DNA from: Bacteroidaceae bacterium
GTDB lineage: Bacteria; Bacteroidota; Bacteroidia; Bacteroidales; Bacteroidaceae
DNA length: 48,874 bases
Direction: 5' to 3'
Assembly: GCA_024401275.1 (NCBI GenBank)
Contig: JAKSLJ010000024.1
Coordinates: 1 to 48,874, forward strand
The notes under the pieces are model-generated. The model worked only from the letters and a program-made list of their open reading frames with translations, did not search any database and was not told the DNA's origin. This document shows, in pieces, positions 29,556-39,550 of this stretch; within the stretch, counting starts at the first letter, position 1; each line of letters begins with the position of its first letter. A program made the position numbers and the translations under genes.

Positions 29556-29966
29556 TTAGCGCATGGCGAGAGCTTGGTTTTCCTCAGCTTCCATGATTTC
29601 GCGTTCGCCCGGCCCTTTGTCGTTTATTCCGCAGAGGTGCAGTATGCCGTGGATGATGACGCGATGGAGTTCTTCGTCGTAAGGGGTGCCTTCCTGCTGG
29701 GCATTTGTGAATATCGTATCGAGGGAGATAACAAGATCTCCATTGAGGACATTGCCTTCGCAGTAGTCGAAGGTGATGATGTCTGTGTAATAGTCGTGCT
29801 GCAGGAACTCACGGTTCACTTCGAGGATTTTCTCGTCGTCGCAGAAGAGATAGCCTATCTCGCCCACTTTCTTTCCGTGGGCAGCAGCAACGCGCTTTAT
29901 CCACGCCGTTGTCTCGCGGCGCTTGATCTTTGGGAAGGGGGTATTTTCGGAGTTGTAGGTAATCAT
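29556..29966 (-). CDS. ybeY: Endoribonuclease YbeY (16S rRNA maturation)
   Basis: YbeY takes part in 16S rRNA 3'-end processing and ribosome quality control. The 136-residue protein has the family segment DIITFDYCEGNVLNGDLVIS and the metal-binding region HRVIIHGILHLCGINDKGPG. Two metal-binding His are present; the third ligand position reads Asp-Lys rather than His, which I recall as usual for Bacteroidetes YbeY. Length is normal. The leader has a CCC...GGG hairpin ending 12 nt before the ATG. Confidence 0.9.
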   Translation of the reverse strand: MITYNSENTPFPKIKRRETTAWIKRVAAAHGKKVGEIGYLFCDDEKILEVNREFLQHDYYTDIITFDYCEGNVLNGDLVISLDTIFTNAQQEGTPYDEELHRVIIHGILHLCGINDKGPGEREIMEAEENQALAMR

Positions 29967-29978
29967 ATTTCTTTTTTC

Positions 29979-29998
29979 CCTGCAATGAATTGCAGGGC
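29979..29998 (-). repeat. Leader hairpin of ybeY
   Basis: CCCTGCAAT / ATTGCAGGG with a 2-nt loop, centred about 22 nt before the ybeY start. The minus-strand side facing the gene is A-rich, so it is not an intrinsic terminator for that strand. Confidence 0.65.
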
Positions 29999-30004
29999 AC
30001 GGGG

Positions 30005-30088
30005 GCTTTTTTAGCTCGATGTTTTTAGCTTGATGGCTTTTTCTTTTTAGCTCAATGGTTTTTTCTTTTTTAGCTCGAGGCTTTTTAT
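30005..30088. repeat. Degenerate TTTTTAGCTCGATGG repeats
   Basis: Four copies of TTTTTAGCTYRATGG-like words occur at starts near 30008, 30022, 30044 and 30067. The last three are 22-23 nt apart. They lie between the coaD stop and the ybeY leader hairpin. Confidence 0.55.
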
Positions 30089-30528
30089 GGCAGGAACTTG
30101 GAGATGTCTCTGCCGAAATGTTTCAGTTCGCGTACCATGGAGCTGCTGATAGCTGCTTTTTCCGGCGAAGCGAAGAGAACGATGGTTTCAATCTCTGGAG
30201 CGAGAAGTTTGTTTATTTCTGCCTGTTCGCGCTCGTATTCGAAGTCTTTTGTGGAGCGTACACCTTTTATTATATAACGTGCGCCCACGCGAGATGCGAA
30301 ATCTACGGTCATGTCGGAATATTTTTCCACTTCAACCTTCGGCTCATCTTTGTATATTGCGGCTATTTGCTGTACGCGCTCGTCGGGAGTGAGCATGGCT
30401 GATGGCTTGTGCTCGTTGTATCCCACGCCAATGACAATCTTGTCAAACAGCGGCAGGAAGCGCTTCACGATGTCGGCATGGCCGATAGTGAACGGATCAA
30501 AGGAGCCGGAGAAAAGGGCAATGTTCAT
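30085..30528 (-). CDS. coaD: Phosphopantetheine adenylyltransferase
   Basis: CoaD transfers AMP from ATP to 4'-phosphopantetheine in coenzyme A synthesis. The 147-residue nucleotidyltransferase has the N-terminal FSGSFDPFTIGHADIVKRF with the TxGH motif, GVGYNEHKPSAML, RSTKDFEYEREQAEINKLLA and the C-terminal ISSSMVRELKHFG motif. The length is slightly below the usual 155-165, but all motifs are intact. It lies between ruvB and ybeY on the same strand. Two hairpins (30548-30567 and 30584-30602) lie in its leader. Confidence 0.95.
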   Translation of the reverse strand: MNIALFSGSFDPFTIGHADIVKRFLPLFDKIVIGVGYNEHKPSAMLTPDERVQQIAAIYKDEPKVEVEKYSDMTVDFASRVGARYIIKGVRSTKDFEYEREQAEINKLLAPEIETIVLFASPEKAAISSSMVRELKHFGRDISKFLP

Positions 30529-30547
30529 GGGTGTTTCTTTTTATTTT

Positions 30548-30567
30548 GCCCGACGGAAAACCGTCGG
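30548..30567 (-). repeat. Leader hairpin of coaD
   Basis: CCCGACGG / CCGTCGGG with a TTTT loop (minus strand), 19 nt before the ATG. A second hairpin CCGAAAG / CTTTCGG is at 30584-30602. The word ACGGTGGCT follows each stem on the plus strand and occurs three times between 30570 and 30632. Confidence 0.7.
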
Positions 30568-30629
30568 GAACGGTGGCTGATGGGCCGAAAGCGGAACTTT
30601 CGGGGACGGTGGCTTGGCTGGAACGGTGG

Positions 30630-31658
30630 CTAATCAAAGAGACCTGGGGACATGATGTTTCCCTTGTACGGATTGCGGCCGAAATGTTCGTAAGCGAGTT
30701 GTGTTGCCATTCTGCCTCGTGAGGTTCTGTTGATGAAACCTTCCATGATGAGGAAAGGCTCATAAACTTCCTCTACGGTTCCTGCGTCTTCTCCAATGGC
30801 TGTCGCTATGGTAGAAACTCCAACAGGACCACCGGCAAACTTGTCGATGATGGTGAGAAGTATCTTGTTGTCAATCTCGTCAAGCCCGTAACGGTCAATC
30901 TTCAGCGACTCAAGCGCTTTCTTCGTGATGGTGAGATTTATCGTTCCGTCGCCGAGAACCTGAGCAAAGTCGCGCACACGGCGAAGCAGAGAGTTGGCAA
31001 TACGAGGTGTTCCGCGTGAGCGAGAAGCAATCTCGTAGGCAGCATCAGGAGATATTGGCACATTGAGCAGCGAAGCCGAACGAGTGATAATCTTGGAAAG
31101 AGTCTCTGGGTCGTAGTACTCAAGGTGCATGTTTATGCCGAAACGGGCACGAAGCGGAGCTGTGAGAAGTCCGCTGCGAGTCGTTGCTCCAACGAGGGTG
31201 AACGGCGAAAGGTCTATCTGAATGCTGCGAGCCGACGGACCTTTGTCTATCATGATGTCGATACGATAGTCTTCCATGGCAGAGTAGAGATACTCTTCCA
31301 CCACAGGAGAAAGGCGGTGAATCTCATCAATGAAGAGGACATCGTTCGGCTCAAGCGATGTGAGAATACCTGCCAGGTCACCCGGTTTGTCGAGGATAGG
31401 ACCGCTTGTGAGCTTGAAACCAGAGCCAAGTTCGTTGGCAATGATGTTCGACAGAGTGGTTTTTCCAAGTCCTGGAGGACCGTGGAGCAGGGTATGGTCG
31501 AGTGGTTCGCCACGCTTCAAGGCGCCTTTTACAAAGACGCGAAGGTTGTCAACGACATCCGGCTGACCGCTGAAGTCGTCGAAGCATAGCGGGCGGAGGG
31601 CTTTCTCGTAGTCACGATCGCTATTGGTGGCTGATTTTCTTATATCGAAGTCTGACAC
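30630..31658 (-). CDS. ruvB: Holliday junction ATP-dependent helicase RuvB
   Basis: RuvB is the motor of Holliday-junction branch migration with RuvA. A GTG at 31658 is chosen as start: the protein then begins at [21 protein letters not shown] and is 342 residues, the usual family length. An open frame continues 35 codons upstream, but it runs through a dispersed repeat and has no ATG. Walker [13 protein letters not shown] (Gly60-Thr67), Walker B FIDEIHRL (Asp111-Glu112), the [18 protein letters not shown] sensor/arginine-finger region and the winged-helix C-terminus ([20 protein letters not shown]) are all present. Confidence 0.93.
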   Translation of the reverse strand: MSDFDIRKSATNSDRDYEKALRPLCFDDFSGQPDVVDNLRVFVKGALKRGEPLDHTLLHGPPGLGKTTLSNIIANELGSGFKLTSGPILDKPGDLAGILTSLEPNDVLFIDEIHRLSPVVEEYLYSAMEDYRIDIMIDKGPSARSIQIDLSPFTLVGATTRSGLLTAPLRARFGINMHLEYYDPETLSKIITRSASLLNVPISPDAAYEIASRSRGTPRIANSLLRRVRDFAQVLGDGTINLTITKKALESLKIDRYGLDEIDNKILLTIIDKFAGGPVGVSTIATAIGEDAGTVEEVYEPFLIMEGFINRTSRGRMATQLAYEHFGRNPYKGNIMSPGLFD

Positions 31659-31713
31659 AGTGGAATTTACGGATTTACAAGTTGGTTTTTGTTTTTTGGG
31701 TTTTTGGTTGTTT

Positions 31714-31786
31714 GTAGGGCGAACATTTGTGAGCCGCGATTCAGGTTTTCTTTCGCGGCGCAACGGCTCGGAAATCCTCGCCCTAC
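31714..31786. repeat. GTAGGGCGAGG hairpin, copy 2
   Basis: The left arm is diverged (GTAGGGCGAACATTTGTGAG) and the right arm intact (CTCGGAAATCCTCGCCCTAC). The loop holds GCGATTCAGG and CGCGGCGC. It sits between the lolC/E-type gene and ruvB, both on the minus strand. A further GCCCTACAT follows at about 31796. Confidence 0.8.
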
Positions 31787-31808
31787 ATCAGAGACGCCCT
31801 ACATTTTT

Positions 31809-33041
31809 TCATTTTTCACTCTTCTTGCTGAAGTAGCGTACCGGATACCAAGTGGCAATCCAAGACACAACAACAACGGTGATGAATACGATGAGGATGT
31901 CCGAAGGATGGACGCTGACAGGGTAGGCATTCACGATGAATGTTCCTTCCGACTGCCCGAGGGCAACAAGACCGAATGTCTGCTGGAGCCAACAGAGAAG
32001 GAGACCGACGAGAAGTCCTATGATGGCACCGATGCAGGCTATCATGCGACCTTCGTAAAGGAAAATCTTTGCAATCTGCTTGTCTTTTGCACCGAGTTTT
32101 CGGAGAGTCTCCGTGTCTTCCTTCTTGTCAATCATAAGCATCGACAGCGAACCGATGATGTTGAACGAAGCAACGATGAGAATGAACGAGAGGAAAACAT
32201 AGGCAAGGAGCTTCTCTATCTCCATGATATTGAATGTTTCCGCCTGCTGTTCGTATCGGTCTTTTATGACATAACCCTCGCCGAGAGTTTGCTTTATTTC
32301 CTTCTTTACGGCATCAATGTCCGAGCCAGGCTTCAGTCGTAGGTCAAGAGCCGACATCATATTCTGCATTCCGAAAAGGTTTCTTGCGAAATCTATTGAT
32401 GTTATGATGTGGCTTTTGTCGTATTTTGCCTGCTGAACGCTGAAGATTACTCCTGGCGAGAGAACCGAATCAACCACGAAAGCTTCACTCGGATCTTCCA
32501 AATCTATCAGCTGACCTTCACGCTGTGGAGCGTAAAGTTGCAGATAGTCAGAGTAATGAGCCGATGCGCCAAGAGCGTCTGCCAGTCTTATTCCGAGTAT
32601 TCCGAACTCAAGGTTTGCTGCTTGAAGAGTGAAATCGCCGTCGCCGTAGAGTATGCTGTTGATGTTCGTGAGTTTGTTGAAATTGTCTTCCACTCCCATC
32701 ACGGTTACCATAGCCTGCTTGCCCTTGTATGCGGCGAGTGCTTTCTCCGTAACAACTTCCGTGGCAACTTCAACAGCCTCAAGTTTCTTTACCTTCAAGA
32801 GCTTCTCGTCGTCAACAGGCATTGACTTACCTTTGGCAGGAGTAATCTGTACCTGCGGGTCGAAAGAAGTGAAGAGAGTAGCCACAAGGTCGTGGAAACC
32901 ATTGAAGACACTCATCGTGACAATGAGTGCCATGGTAGCCACAGCCACGCCAAGCATGCTGACAAGACTTATCAGATTGATGGCGTGCGTACTCTTTTTA
33001 GAGAAGAGATAGCGGCGGGATATGAATAGAGGGAAATTCAA
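31809..33041 (-). CDS. LolC/LolE-type ABC transporter permease
   Basis: The 410-residue FtsX-superfamily permease has the lipoprotein-release layout: an N-terminal RRYLFSKKSTHAINLISLVS, first membrane helix (about 20-45), a large periplasmic domain (about 46-270), then three membrane helices (about 277-305, 320-345, 375-400). The phrase SMLGVAVATMALIVTMSVFNG is typical of LolC/LolE. It likely extracts lipoproteins from the inner membrane together with an ATPase encoded elsewhere. It is preceded by aroQ on the same strand. Confidence 0.88.
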   Translation of the reverse strand: MNFPLFISRRYLFSKKSTHAINLISLVSMLGVAVATMALIVTMSVFNGFHDLVATLFTSFDPQVQITPAKGKSMPVDDEKLLKVKKLEAVEVATEVVTEKALAAYKGKQAMVTVMGVEDNFNKLTNINSILYGDGDFTLQAANLEFGILGIRLADALGASAHYSDYLQLYAPQREGQLIDLEDPSEAFVVDSVLSPGVIFSVQQAKYDKSHIITSIDFARNLFGMQNMMSALDLRLKPGSDIDAVKKEIKQTLGEGYVIKDRYEQQAETFNIMEIEKLLAYVFLSFILIVASFNIIGSLSMLMIDKKEDTETLRKLGAKDKQIAKIFLYEGRMIACIGAIIGLLVGLLLCWLQQTFGLVALGQSEGTFIVNAYPVSVHPSDILIVFITVVVVSWIATWYPVRYFSKKSEK

Positions 33042-33082
33042 GAAACCTACTTATTTACAATTTACGGATTTACAATTTTCAA

Positions 33083-33502
33083 TTATTCGCAGAGCGAGGC
33101 AACTGCCATCTCGTAGCCTTTGAGACCGAAACCGATTATGATTCCTGCAGCAACTGACGAGATGTAGGAATGATGGCGGAACTCTTCGCGCTTATGGACA
33201 TTGCTGATGTGAACCTCAATTACCGGAGTCTTGATGGCAGCAATGGCGTCGTGAAGGGCTACGGAAGTGTGGGTATAGGCACCAGCATTAAGCACGATGC
33301 CTTCGTAAGAGAAGCCAACCTCGTGGATTTTGTTTATCATCTCGCCCTCGATGTTGCTCTGGAAGTACTCAATCTCTGCCTCAGGAAACTTTGTGCGAAG
33401 TTCTGGAAGATAGCTTTCGAATGAGTTTGAACCATAGATGCCAGGTTCGCGAACACCGAGGAGATTGAGGTTCGGGCCGTTAAGGATTAATATCTTTTTC
33501 AT
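33083..33502 (-). CDS. aroQ: 3-dehydroquinate dehydratase, type II
   Basis: AroQ converts 3-dehydroquinate to 3-dehydroshikimate in the shikimate pathway. The 139-residue protein has the N-terminal signature ILNGPNLNLLGVREPGIYG with Arg18 and Tyr23 as catalytic residues. NAGAYTHTSVALHDAI and VIEVHISNVHKREEFRHHSY follow. Length is as usual for this dodecameric enzyme. The gap to purT contains two copies of TTACAATTTACCATTT. Confidence 0.96.
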   Translation of the reverse strand: MKKILILNGPNLNLLGVREPGIYGSNSFESYLPELRTKFPEAEIEYFQSNIEGEMINKIHEVGFSYEGIVLNAGAYTHTSVALHDAIAAIKTPVIEVHISNVHKREEFRHHSYISSVAAGIIIGFGLKGYEMAVASLCE

Positions 33503-33565
33503 TTACAATTTACCATTTACAATTTACCATTTGGCATTCGCCTTAGGCATTTACCATTTTGACTT

Positions 33566-34720
33566 TTACAGCACCGTGTCTGCCAGTCGCTTTGCTTTGT
33601 CGCGAAGAGCGTCTATGTCTGCATCTGTGTCGCCGTAAGCAAGCACGACTGCCATTCTTCTGCCAACATGAGCTTCTGGCTTTCCGAAGATACGGATGCG
33701 CGTATTCTCCTCTGAAAGTACGTCTTTCAGGTTGTAATCAAGTGGCTTGTCGCTTTCTTCCTTAGAAAGAACAACTGCTGAAGCACCAGCATGCTCAAGC
33801 TTTATGTCGTGGATTGGCAAACCGAGTACGGCGCGGCAATGCAGTTCAAATTCAGAGAGATTCGTAGTATGACCGAGCGTAACCATACCTGTGTCATGTG
33901 GACGAGGTGAAAGTTCGCTGAAGATTACGCCATCTTTTGCCAAGAAGAACTCAACGCCCCAGATGCCGGCACCTGTGAGCGATGCTGTAACCTTTGCTGC
34001 CATGTCCTGAGCATCCTTCAAATCCTTGTCTGAAATGGCGTATGGCTGCCAGCTCTCGCGGTAGTCGCCGCCCTTCTGAACATGGCCGATAGGTGGGCAG
34101 AAGAGGGTAGGGCCGCTCTCCTGAGTTACGGTAAGGAGTGTGAATTCAGAGTCGAAGTGGATGAACTCCTCAATGATGATTTCCTTTACATCTCCGCGGC
34201 TACCTTCCATTGCGTCGTCGAAAGCCTTGCGAAGCTGCGAAGCCTCTTTTACCAAACTCTGACCGTGGCCGGAAGAAGACATGAGTGGCTTGATGACACA
34301 AGGGAAGCCGATGCTCTTTGATGCTTCTTCAAGCTGCTCAAAAGTTGTAGCGTAGTAATACTTTGCCGTGCGCAAACCGAGTTCCTTTGCTGCAAGGTCG
34401 CGGATTGCCTTACGGTTCATTGTGTAGTTTACGGCGCGTGCAGAAGGTACAACCTTTATGCCCTGTTTCTCAAAATCGAACAGGCGCTCTGTGCGAATTG
34501 CTTCTATTTCAGGCACGATAATGTCTGGCTTATGCTTGTTTACAACGGCAGTAAGCGCATCTCCATCGAGCATGGAGAACACTTCGCGTTCGTCTGCAAC
34601 CTGCATTGCGGGGGCGTTATCATAACGGTCGCAAGCTACAACATGGCAGCCTTTTCTCTGTGCTGCAATAACAAACTCCTTGCCGAGTTCGCCTGAGCCT
34701 AAAAGCAGAATTTTCTTCAT
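33566..34720 (-). CDS. purT: Formate-dependent phosphoribosylglycinamide formyltransferase
   Basis: PurT makes formyl-GAR from GAR, formate and ATP in purine synthesis. The 384-residue ATP-grasp protein has the N-terminal [31 protein letters not shown] in the ATP-grasp B subdomain, [20 protein letters not shown] and the [13 protein letters not shown] metal/substrate region. The length is as expected. It has a near-perfect promoter (34762-34792). Confidence 0.96.
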   Translation of the reverse strand: MKKILLLGSGELGKEFVIAAQRKGCHVVACDRYDNAPAMQVADEREVFSMLDGDALTAVVNKHKPDIIVPEIEAIRTERLFDFEKQGIKVVPSARAVNYTMNRKAIRDLAAKELGLRTAKYYYATTFEQLEEASKSIGFPCVIKPLMSSSGHGQSLVKEASQLRKAFDDAMEGSRGDVKEIIIEEFIHFDSEFTLLTVTQESGPTLFCPPIGHVQKGGDYRESWQPYAISDKDLKDAQDMAAKVTASLTGAGIWGVEFFLAKDGVIFSELSPRPHDTGMVTLGHTTNLSEFELHCRAVLGLPIHDIKLEHAGASAVVLSKEESDKPLDYNLKDVLSEENTRIRIFGKPEAHVGRRMAVVLAYGDTDADIDALRDKAKRLADTVL

Positions 34721-34761
34721 TCAGTGTTAGTTTGTTTAGGATTTATTCTTTATTTCGCGGG

Positions 34762-34792
34762 CAAAGTTAGCAAAATTATTGGAAAACTCAAA
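34762..34792 (-). promoter_or_regulatory. Promoter of purT
   Basis: On the minus strand TTTG (34789-34792), a 19-nt spacer, TAACTTTG (34762-34769): a perfect Bacteroidetes promoter. The start codon is about 41 nt downstream. No PurR-like operator was recognised. Confidence 0.8.
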
Positions 34793-34864
34793 GGAAATGG
34801 ATGATTTTTTCAGTATTCATTGTAAATGAAGCTTGGCGGCACAAATTCTTTTCCCTTGCATTAC

Positions 34865-35090
34865 GAATGCTTTTCCTTGGCGTTTTTAATGCTTTTCCTT
34901 GGTGGGACGACTCATTTTCTTATAAGAAAAATAAAATTTTCTTACTAGAAATGAAAAGTTTTCTTACTAGAAAAAATAAATTTTCTTATAAGAAAATGAT
35001 ATGCAATCCTAAGGCTTATGTTTTGCTTTCCTTGGTGTTATGATTCGTAATCCTTTGCGTGAATATTTCCTTTGCTTTGCCTTGCTTTTA
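34865..35090. repeat. 22-bp-phased repeat array, locus 1
   Basis: GAATGCTTTTCCTTGG at 34865 and TAATGCTTTTCCTTGG at 34887 are 22 bp apart. Then come TTTTCTTATAAGAAAA (34915), TTTTCTTACTAGAAAT (34937), TTTTCTTACTAGAAAA (34959) and TTTTCTTATAAGAAAA (34981), each exactly 22 bp from the last. Further units begin near 35003 (GCAATCCTAAGGCTTATG), 35025 (GCTTTCCTTGGTGTTATG) and 35047 (GTAATCCTTTGCGTGAAT). Confidence 0.85.
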
Positions 35091-35141
35091 TTAACAAATA
35101 TGACTTTTTTTCATTTTTTATGATTTTTTTTGGCAAATTCC

Positions 35142-35172
35142 TTTGGTGTTAGAAAAAAAATGCGTAATTTTG
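35142..35172 (+). promoter_or_regulatory. Promoter of clpP
   Basis: TTTG at 35142-35145, a 19-nt spacer and TAATTTTG at 35165-35172 fit the Bacteroidetes consensus exactly. The leader to the clpP ATG is about 190 nt and contains small hairpins, so leader-based control is possible. Confidence 0.8.
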
Positions 35173-35365
35173 TGTTACAGAAGCGCAGAAAATGTGGCTT
35201 TTTATGAAAAGAAAATCCGGAAATAAATAGAAAGAACCACAGATTTTCCAGCTCTTACACATTAATATTATAATAGGCGGCAAAAAAGTAAATCCGCCAT
35301 AAACAAATGAACATTTGAGAGTATATCGGCTCTCAGCCGTAAACTTTCCATGACGAAAAAAAACT

Positions 35366-36031
35366 ATGATTAACGATTTCAAAAAGTTCGCTCGCCTCGA
35401 CAGAGGCATTTCATCGATGACGCTCGACAGCGTAATCTCAGCACAGAATCAGTATCTCAACCCTTATATCCTTGAGGAGCGCCAGCTGAATGTTACTCAG
35501 ATGGATGTTTTCTCACGCCTGATGATGGACCGCATCATCTTCCTCGGCACTCAGATAGACGACTATACTGCCAACACTCTCCAGGCGCAGTTGCTCTATC
35601 TTGACTCTGTTGACCCAGGCAAGGATATCTCAATCTACATTAACTCTCCTGGCGGTAGCGTTACTGCAGGTCTTGGTATCTATGACACAATGCAGTTCAT
35701 CAACTCTGATGTTGCCACAATCTGTACAGGTATGGCAGCTTCTATGGGTGCTGTCCTCCTCGTGGCAGGTCAGGAAGGAAAGCGCTCTGCTTTGCCACAT
35801 TCTCGTGTTATGATCCATCAGCCTCTCGGCGGAATGGAAGGTCAGGCACGCGATATGGAAATTCAGGTGGCTGAAATCCAGAAGCTCCGTACTGAGCTTT
35901 ACAACATCATCGCAACACATTCGCATACAGACTTCGACAAGGTGTTTGCTGATTGTGACCGCAACTATTGGATGACAGCTGACGAGGCTAAGGAGTATGG
36001 AATGATTGACCAAGTGTTGGCTAAGAAGTAA
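35366..36031 (+). CDS. clpP: ATP-dependent Clp protease proteolytic subunit
   Basis: ClpP forms the barrel-shaped serine protease that works with ClpX. The 221-residue protein has the catalytic Ser126 in [13 protein letters not shown], His151 in [10 protein letters not shown] and an Asp near residue 196 ([19 protein letters not shown]). The N-terminal ~30 residues are longer than in E. coli and probably processed. The clpX gene follows 5 bp downstream, so the two are one operon. A trigger-factor gene is not seen upstream; instead there is the repeat array. Confidence 0.97.
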   Translation: MINDFKKFARLDRGISSMTLDSVISAQNQYLNPYILEERQLNVTQMDVFSRLMMDRIIFLGTQIDDYTANTLQAQLLYLDSVDPGKDISIYINSPGGSVTAGLGIYDTMQFINSDVATICTGMAASMGAVLLVAGQEGKRSALPHSRVMIHQPLGGMEGQARDMEIQVAEIQKLRTELYNIIATHSHTDFDKVFADCDRNYWMTADEAKEYGMIDQVLAKK

Positions 36032-36036
36032 TCAAG

Positions 36037-37275
36037 ATGAATAAATGTAGTTTTTGCGGTCAGAATGAGCGTCAAGTTCGTCTGCTTATCTCAGGTCTGA
36101 ACGCATTTATATGTGACGACTGCTCAAAGAGAGCGGCTGAGCTTGTTGATGTGCAGCTCGGCTCAGAGGCAGCTCAGGAAGACGGGGATGACTTCAACTT
36201 TGATACTGAAGGAAAAGGTAAAGGAAAGAAGCTCCCAAAACCGGCGAAGATAAAGGAATATCTCGACCAATATGTAATCGGACAGGATGAGGCAAAACGC
36301 TATCTTTCTGTGTCGGTTTACAACCACTACAAGCGACTCGGTCAGAAAAAGGCCGACGATGAGGTGGAGATTGAAAAGAGCAACATCATCATCGTAGGTC
36401 GTACAGGTACTGGTAAGACTCTCCTTGCCAAGACCATTGCCCGACTTCTTGATGTGCCTTTCACTATAGTTGATGCAACTGTGTTTACAGAGGCAGGATA
36501 TGTGGGCGAGGATGTTGAGAGTATTCTCTCGCGTTTGCTCCAGGTGTCTGACTATAATGTGAAGAAGGCAGAACGAGGCATTGTCTTCATAGATGAGATA
36601 GACAAGATTGCCAGAAAGAGCGATAATCCGTCGATAACTCGCGATGTTAGTGGCGAAGGTGTTCAGCAAGGCTTGCTCAAACTCCTTGAAGGAACTATCG
36701 TGAACGTTCCACCAAAGGGCGGCAGAAAGCATCCGGATCAGGATTATGTCAAGGTAAACACGAACAACATTCTCTTCATCTGTGGTGGTGCTTTCGACGG
36801 AATTGAGACAAAGATTGCGCAGCGCATGAACACTCATGTCGTGGGTTATAACTCTGTTAAGAATATAAAGCAGATTGACAAGAACGACCTCTTGAAGTAT
36901 ATCCTTCCACAGGATTTGAAGTCGTTCGGCTTGATTCCTGAAATCATCGGTCGTCTGCCTGTCCTCACTCATCTTGATCCGCTTGATCGCGATGCGCTGA
37001 AGTCTATTCTGACAGAACCGAAGAACTCGCTCGTAAAGCAGTATACAAAGCTCTTCGGCATGGACGATATAAAGCTTACATTCACAGAGGAAGCGCTTGA
37101 CTTCATTGTTGACAAAGCCGTTGAGTACAAGCTTGGCGCTCGTGGACTTCGCTCTATCGTTGAAGCAATCCTTATTGACGCAATGTTTGAAATGCCTTCA
37201 AAACGCAAGAAGTCGTTTGAAGTAACAAAGGAATACGCTGAAAATCAGTTGAACAAAGCAAATCTTGAAGTATGA
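36037..37275 (+). CDS. clpX: ATP-dependent unfoldase ClpX
   Basis: ClpX recognises and unfolds substrates for ClpP. The 412-residue protein has an N-terminal zinc-binding domain with Cys4, Cys7, Cys26 and Cys29. Walker A is [16 protein letters not shown], Walker [16 protein letters not shown]. The pore region [10 protein letters not shown], the GGAFDGIE segment and the sensor-2 [13 protein letters not shown] are present. The stop codon overlaps the recQ start (ATGA), so recQ is translationally coupled. Confidence 0.97.
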   Translation: MNKCSFCGQNERQVRLLISGLNAFICDDCSKRAAELVDVQLGSEAAQEDGDDFNFDTEGKGKGKKLPKPAKIKEYLDQYVIGQDEAKRYLSVSVYNHYKRLGQKKADDEVEIEKSNIIIVGRTGTGKTLLAKTIARLLDVPFTIVDATVFTEAGYVGEDVESILSRLLQVSDYNVKKAERGIVFIDEIDKIARKSDNPSITRDVSGEGVQQGLLKLLEGTIVNVPPKGGRKHPDQDYVKVNTNNILFICGGAFDGIETKIAQRMNTHVVGYNSVKNIKQIDKNDLLKYILPQDLKSFGLIPEIIGRLPVLTHLDPLDRDALKSILTEPKNSLVKQYTKLFGMDDIKLTFTEEALDFIVDKAVEYKLGARGLRSIVEAILIDAMFEMPSKRKKSFEVTKEYAENQLNKANLEV

Positions 37276-39461
37276 CAAATCGCATATATGACACTCTGAA
37301 ACAGTTTTTTGGCTTTGATTCTTTCAAGGGCCATCAGGAGCAGATTATACGCAATGTGCTTGACGAGAAAAATGTTTTTGTACTAATGCCGACGGGCGGT
37401 GGCAAGTCGCTTTGCTACCAGTTGCCTGCACTTATTATGGAAGGCACGGCAATAGTCATTTCTCCGCTTATCGCCTTGATGAAGAATCAGGTGGATGTGA
37501 TAAACGGAAATGCAGAGTATGACGGCATAGCACACTATATAAACTCTTCGCTTACCAAGGCTGTTGTCGATGGCATTAAGAAGGACATCACGGAAGGTCG
37601 CTGCAAACTGCTTTATGTGGCACCGGAATCGCTCACAAAGGAGGAATACATAACCTTCCTGAAGAGCGTAAAGATTTCTTTCTATGCTATAGACGAGGCT
37701 CACTGTATCTCGGAATGGGGACATGATTTCCGCCCGGAATATCGCCGCATTCGTCCTATTATCAATGAGATAGGCAACGCTCCGGTCATTGCCCTTACTG
37801 CAACTGCTACTGACAAGGTGCGTACGGATATAAAGAAAAACCTTGGCATAACAGATGCTGTTGAATTCAAGAGTTCGTTCAATCGTGCCAATCTTTACTA
37901 TGAGGTTCGTCCGAAAGGAAAGGATATTGACAAGCAGATTGTTAAGATTATCAAGCAGAACTCAGGCAAGAGTGGTATTATTTATTGTCTTTCGCGTAAG
38001 AAGGTGGAGGAACTTGCTGAAGTGCTTCGTGCCAATGACATAAAGGCTGCCGCTTATCATGCCGGAATGGATACAAAGCAGCGCTCTGAGACGCAGGACA
38101 ATTTCCTTCAGGAAGATATTGATGTCATCGTGGCAACAATTGCCTTCGGTATGGGTATTGACAAGCCGGATGTTCGCTTCGTAATACACTACGACATCCC
38201 AAAGAGCTTGGACGGCTACTATCAGGAAACTGGTCGTGCCGGTCGAGACGGCGGCGAGGGCAAGTGTATTGCCTTCTATGCTAAGAAAGACCTTCAGAAA
38301 TTGGAGAAGTTCATGGACGGAAAGCCTGTCTCTGAGCAGGATATTGGTCGTCAGCTTCTTCGTGAAACTGAGTCGTATGCAGAGACTTCCGTCTGCCGCA
38401 GACGAATGATTCTCAACTACTTCGGCGAAAAATATACTGAAGAAAACTGCCACAACTGCGACAACTGCAAGCATCCTCATGAGAAGCATGAAGCCTCTAA
38501 GGTTCTTACTCTTGTGCTCAGCACAATCGATAAACTGAAGGAAGACTTTGACACTACTCATATAGTTGATCTCCTTGCAGGAAAGGAAACGCACGATATT
38601 GTTACTCACCATCACGAAAATTCTCCGCTTTTCGGTAAGGGAAAGAAGTATGCCGAACTCCTTAAGCCAGTAATTCGTCAGGCTCTTCTCGAGGATTATC
38701 TCTATAAGGATGTTGAGAGTTATGGTCTTCTGAAGCTTACGGATAAAGGACGCGAGGCGATGGAGAATCCGCCACAGATGGAAGTAATGCTTGATGGCAT
38801 CTTTAATGAGGCAATTGGTGACGCTGAAGATGAGGCAAAGATTGAGGCACTTGACCCTATTTTGCTCAAGATGCTGAAAGACTTGCGCAAGAAGGTTGCC
38901 AAGACATCAAAGGATGCGAATGGAAATGTCGGACTTCCTCCGTATGTCGTATTCCAGGATATTTCGCTCGACCAGATGGCGACTGTTTATCCACATACGA
39001 TGGATGAACTGCAGAACATCAACGGTGTTGGTGCTGGTAAGGCTAAGCGTTTCGGTCAGCCTTTCCTCGACATGATAAAGGTTTACTGTGAGGAAAATGA
39101 CATTGAGCGTCCAGACGACCTGCGCTTCAAGACTGTAGCAAAGAAGTCGGCTTCTAAGGTTAAGATTATTCAGCTTATTGACAATGAGACTCCGCTTGAT
39201 GAAGTTGCCAAGGCTCAAGGCATGAGTTTCGAGGCATTGCTTAACGATCTTGATTCAATTGTCTATAGCGGAACGAAGCTGAATATTGATTATTATATAG
39301 AAGACATCCTTGACGATGAGCAGATAGATGATATCTACGATTATTTCCTTGAAAGCAAAACCGACAGCATGAAGGAAGCAATGAAGGAACTCAAGGATTA
39401 CTATGAGGATGACGAAGTGCGTCTCGTGCGCATCAAGTTCATCTCCGAGAATGCTAACTAA
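37272..39461 (+). CDS. recQ: ATP-dependent DNA helicase RecQ
   Basis: RecQ unwinds DNA in recombination and repair. The 729-residue protein has helicase motif [15 protein letters not shown] (residues 41-54), motif [19 protein letters not shown] (about 140), motif [12 protein letters not shown] and the zinc-binding [20 protein letters not shown] followed by NCDNC. It has an HRDC domain (about 560-640, [20 protein letters not shown]) and a C-terminal extension of ~90 residues rich in acidic residues. It overlaps clpX by 4 bp; the clpP-clpX-recQ order makes one operon. Confidence 0.96.
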   Translation: MTNRIYDTLKQFFGFDSFKGHQEQIIRNVLDEKNVFVLMPTGGGKSLCYQLPALIMEGTAIVISPLIALMKNQVDVINGNAEYDGIAHYINSSLTKAVVDGIKKDITEGRCKLLYVAPESLTKEEYITFLKSVKISFYAIDEAHCISEWGHDFRPEYRRIRPIINEIGNAPVIALTATATDKVRTDIKKNLGITDAVEFKSSFNRANLYYEVRPKGKDIDKQIVKIIKQNSGKSGIIYCLSRKKVEELAEVLRANDIKAAAYHAGMDTKQRSETQDNFLQEDIDVIVATIAFGMGIDKPDVRFVIHYDIPKSLDGYYQETGRAGRDGGEGKCIAFYAKKDLQKLEKFMDGKPVSEQDIGRQLLRETESYAETSVCRRRMILNYFGEKYTEENCHNCDNCKHPHEKHEASKVLTLVLSTIDKLKEDFDTTHIVDLLAGKETHDIVTHHHENSPLFGKGKKYAELLKPVIRQALLEDYLYKDVESYGLLKLTDKGREAMENPPQMEVMLDGIFNEAIGDAEDEAKIEALDPILLKMLKDLRKKVAKTSKDANGNVGLPPYVVFQDISLDQMATVYPHTMDELQNINGVGAGKAKRFGQPFLDMIKVYCEENDIERPDDLRFKTVAKKSASKVKIIQLIDNETPLDEVAKAQGMSFEALLNDLDSIVYSGTKLNIDYYIEDILDDEQIDDIYDYFLESKTDSMKEAMKELKDYYEDDEVRLVRIKFISENAN

Positions 39462-39550
39462 AAGGCCCCATAGCCCCCGAAGGGGGAACTTTTAATAGTT
39501 TTGCTTTCATATAAAATTGTAAATTGTCAATCTATAAATTGTAAATTACA

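Larger units (their letters stand above)
34721..35365. other. Long purT-clpP intergenic region
   Basis: It holds the purT promoter (34762-34792), a 22-bp-phased repeat array (about 34865-35090) with four palindromic sites, and the clpP promoter (35142-35172). The clpP leader has two small hairpins (GGCGG/CCGCC at 35275-35301 and CGGCT/AGCCG near 35326). No coding sequence is supported; the 80-codon frame at 34801 is repeat sequence. Confidence 0.75.

Noticed and set aside
29556-29966. YbeY with an incomplete third metal ligand as a sign of inactivation
   Set aside because: As far as I recall, Bacteroidetes YbeY proteins commonly lack this His, so it is probably a lineage feature.
31659-31763. 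35-residue N-terminal extension of RuvB from a TTG
   Set aside because: It is translated from a dispersed repeat; starting at the GTG gives the normal family length and N-terminus.
35173-35365. Small ORF or ncRNA in the clpP leader
   Set aside because: Only two short hairpins and no conserved coding frame are visible; leader function cannot be judged from one sequence.
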